This document shows positions 13,405 to 14,997 of a stretch of 14,997 nucleotides of DNA, one piece after another. The position numbers were made by a program, and so were the translations under genes. Below the pieces are notes generated by a model. It worked only from the letters and a program-made list of their open reading frames with translations. It made no database searches and was not told the origin of the DNA. Within the stretch, counting starts at the first letter, position 1; each line of letters begins with the position of its first letter. Source of the stretch: JBFLVN01 sp040758475. Lineage in GTDB: Bacteria; JAGRBM01. The DNA lies in NCBI GenBank assembly GCA_040758475.1, contig JBFLVN010000065.1, forward strand, positions 1-14,997, written 5' to 3'.

Positions 13405-14889
13405 GTGACTGCCAAGTCTCCCGCCAATGTGCGCCGCCGCCGGCAAGGCCAATACAACGCCGCCAAGGAAGCGATGGAAGAGGCCCCGGGCCCCGGAAAC
13501 GAGGCGATCAATCCGCCGCCCCCTCCACCCGCCGCGGCCGCCGAACCGCCCGCTTCGGCCTTCAACGGCTCTTCCGAGCCATCCACCAATGGCAACGGTC
13601 AGAACGAGGAATACGTTCCCCACGGGAGCGGCGAAATCCGGGTCGACCTCCGCCAGCTCAAGAACAAGAAAGTCGCCGAGCTTTTCCACATGGCCAAGAG
13701 CCTTGGCGTGGAAAACTTCGCGAACCTCCGCAAGCAGGAACTCATTTTTGAAATCCTCCGGGCCCAGACCGAAAAGGCCGGGGCGATTTACGGGGACGGC
13801 GTGCTCGAATGCCTGCCCGACGGATTCGGGTTCCTCCGGTCGCCGGATTACAACTACCTCCCCGGGCCCGACGACATCTACGTTTCGCCTTCCCAGATCC
13901 GGAAGTTCAACCTCCGCACCGGCGATACGATCACCGGCCAGGTGCGGCCTCCCAAGGATTCCGAACGCTACTTCGCGCTGCTCAAAATCGAATCCATCAA
14001 TTACGAAGATCAGCGGGTCGCCCTCGAAAAAGTCCTTTTCGATAACCTGACGCCGCTCTATCCGAACAAGCGCCTCCGGATGGAAACGGGCAAGGACAAC
14101 ATGAACGCCCGCGTAATGGACCTTTTGACGCCCATCGGCAAGGGCCAGCGCGGCCTTATCGTCGCTCCGCCCCGCACGGGCAAGACGATGCTCCTCCAGA
14201 ACATCGCCAATTCGATCACGTCCAATCACCCGGAAGTGCTGCTCATCGTCCTCCTGATCGACGAGCGCCCGGAAGAAGTGACCGACATGCAGCGGTCGGT
14301 GAGGGGGGAGGTCGTTTCCTCCACCTTCGACGAACCGGCCCAGCGGCACGTCCAGGTGGCCGAAATGGTCATCGAGAAGGCCAAGCGCCTGGTCGAGCAC
14401 AAGCGGGACGTGGTGATCCTCCTCGATTCGATCACGCGCCTTGCCCGTGCCTACAACACGGTCGTCCCGCCTTCGGGCAAGATCCTCTCGGGCGGCGTGG
14501 ACTCGAACGCCCTCCACAAGCCCAAGCGCTTCTTCGGCGCGGCCCGGAACATCGAGGAAGGCGGCAGCCTCACGATCATCGCCACCGCCTTGATCGACAC
14601 GGGTTCCCGGATGGACGAAGTGATCTTCGAAGAGTTCAAGGGCACGGGCAACATGGAAATCGTCCTGGATCGCAAGCTCGCCGACAAGCGCATCTTCCCG
14701 GCCATCGACATCAACAAGTCGGGGACGCGCAAGGAAGAGCTCCTCCTTCCGCCGAGCGACCTCCAGCGCATCTGGCTCCTCCGGAAGATCCTCTCGCCCC
14801 TCAACACGATCGACGCCATGGAGTTCATGCTCGACAAGATGACGGGCACGTCGTCGAACGCCGATTTCCTCTCTTCCATGAACAAGTAG
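13405..14889 (+). CDS. rho: Transcription termination factor Rho
   Basis: The 494-residue hexameric RNA helicase ends transcription by binding C-rich RNA and translocating with ATP. Residues 1-80 are an extra basic then Pro/Ala-rich, low-complexity stretch (six- and four-proline runs). The Rho N helical domain spans about 81-122 (DLRQLKNKKVAELFHMAKSL). The cold-shock-like RNA-binding domain follows (DGFGFLRSPDYNYLPGPDDI). The ATPase has Walker A APPRTGKT at 254-261 with Lys260, and LIDERPEEVTDM. Walker B is VVILLDSITRLARAYN, and the Q-loop/R-loop region is LSGGVDSNALHKPKRFFGAARN. The GTG start at 13405 has GAGAGGA upstream with about a 7-nt spacer, and an in-frame TGA at 13378 rules out a longer product. 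A 575-codon frame on the opposite strand is a coding-bias shadow. Confidence 0.97.
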   Translation: MTAKSPANVRRRRQGQYNAAKEAMEEAPGPGNEAINPPPPPPAAAAEPPASAFNGSSEPSTNGNGQNEEYVPHGSGEIRVDLRQLKNKKVAELFHMAKSLGVENFANLRKQELIFEILRAQTEKAGAIYGDGVLECLPDGFGFLRSPDYNYLPGPDDIYVSPSQIRKFNLRTGDTITGQVRPPKDSERYFALLKIESINYEDQRVALEKVLFDNLTPLYPNKRLRMETGKDNMNARVMDLLTPIGKGQRGLIVAPPRTGKTMLLQNIANSITSNHPEVLLIVLLIDERPEEVTDMQRSVRGEVVSSTFDEPAQRHVQVAEMVIEKAKRLVEHKRDVVILLDSITRLARAYNTVVPPSGKILSGGVDSNALHKPKRFFGAARNIEEGGSLTIIATALIDTGSRMDEVIFEEFKGTGNMEIVLDRKLADKRIFPAIDINKSGTRKEELLLPPSDLQRIWLLRKILSPLNTIDAMEFMLDKMTGTSSNADFLSSMNK

Positions 14890-14919
14890 GGTTGAGAAGT
14901 TTCGAGTCGCGTAAGAGTG

Positions 14920-14945
14920 CCGGGGTGCAGGAAACTGCACCCCGG
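14920..14945 (+). terminator. Hairpin after rho with GAAA loop
   Basis: Perfect 11-bp arms CCGGGGTGCAG (14920-14930) and CTGCACCCCGG (14935-14945) close a GAAA tetraloop. Only TTT follows, so it could be an intrinsic terminator with a weak U-tract or a 3'-end stabilising stem for the rho mRNA. It begins 30 bases after the rho stop. Confidence 0.65.
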
Positions 14946-14968
14946 TTTGCATAAGGGGGAATTGAGTC

Positions 14969-14997
14969 ATGGCTGGCGGCGGCAAGATCGCGTTCAT
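14969..14997 (+). CDS. Start of an unidentified gene, cut by right edge
   Basis: ATG at 14969 has AAGGGGGA eight bases upstream, and nine codons (MAGGGKIAF) are visible before the window ends. The ribosome site and the position just after the rho hairpin support a real start, but the product cannot be named. The residues do not look like ribosomal protein L31, whose gene often follows rho. Confidence 0.45.

Noticed and set aside
13270..14997. A 575-codon minus-strand frame opposite rho
   Set aside because: It mirrors the rho codons in a GC-rich gene, has low-complexity Arg/Asp/Gly composition and no family features, and rho itself is unmistakable.
1..14997. CRISPR arrays, insertion sequences, phage or toxin-antitoxin genes
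   Set aside because: I looked for regular repeats with spacers, transposase motifs and terminal inverted repeats and found none.

Overview
The window is a GC-rich bacterial chromosomal segment made mostly of housekeeping genes. It looks like a Gram-negative lineage with deltaproteobacteria-like gene content: an FtsK translocase, a hemX-hemA pair, a conserved HNH nuclease, an FlhG/MinD-like ATPase paired with a RodZ-like helix-turn-helix protein, and Rho with a long N-terminal extension. This assignment rests on gene content alone and is tentative. I see no insertion sequence, phage gene, CRISPR array or obvious recent transfer. GTG and TTG starts are common, and several promoters match the sigma-70 consensus.

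Left part (1-5776). A secreted NlpC/P60 peptidase gene runs off the left edge on the minus strand and is divergent from ftsK (1364-3763, plus). Convergent with ftsK is a two-gene minus-strand operon of unknown function: a polytopic membrane protein (4480-5538), then a proline-rich putative lipoprotein (3815-4456). Upstream of that operon are an AT-rich promoter, an array of GTTCTC hexamers, and a tRNA-Cys gene (5702-5776).

Middle (5843-10751). hemX and hemA (minus, coupled, one base apart) supply glutamyl-tRNA reductase, the first committed enzyme of C5 tetrapyrrole synthesis, together with its CcsA-like membrane partner. An HNH nuclease gene is transcribed divergently from them. It is followed by an FlhG/MinD-like ATPase whose stop overlaps by 4 bp the start of a protein joining a J-like N-terminus, a proline-rich linker and a RodZ-type HTH. 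This coupled pair is the least described module in the window and the best candidate for a new positioning or polarity system.

Right part (10799-14997). An 88-residue conserved-looking protein has its own strong promoter, entangled with the terminator-like inverted repeat of the preceding gene. Then come an RluD-family pseudouridine synthase and a PgeF/YfiH-family protein. The promoter of rho lies across the pgeF stop codon and gives rho a leader of about 340 nt. rho (13405-14889) is followed by a GAAA-loop hairpin and the first nine codons of another gene cut by the right edge.
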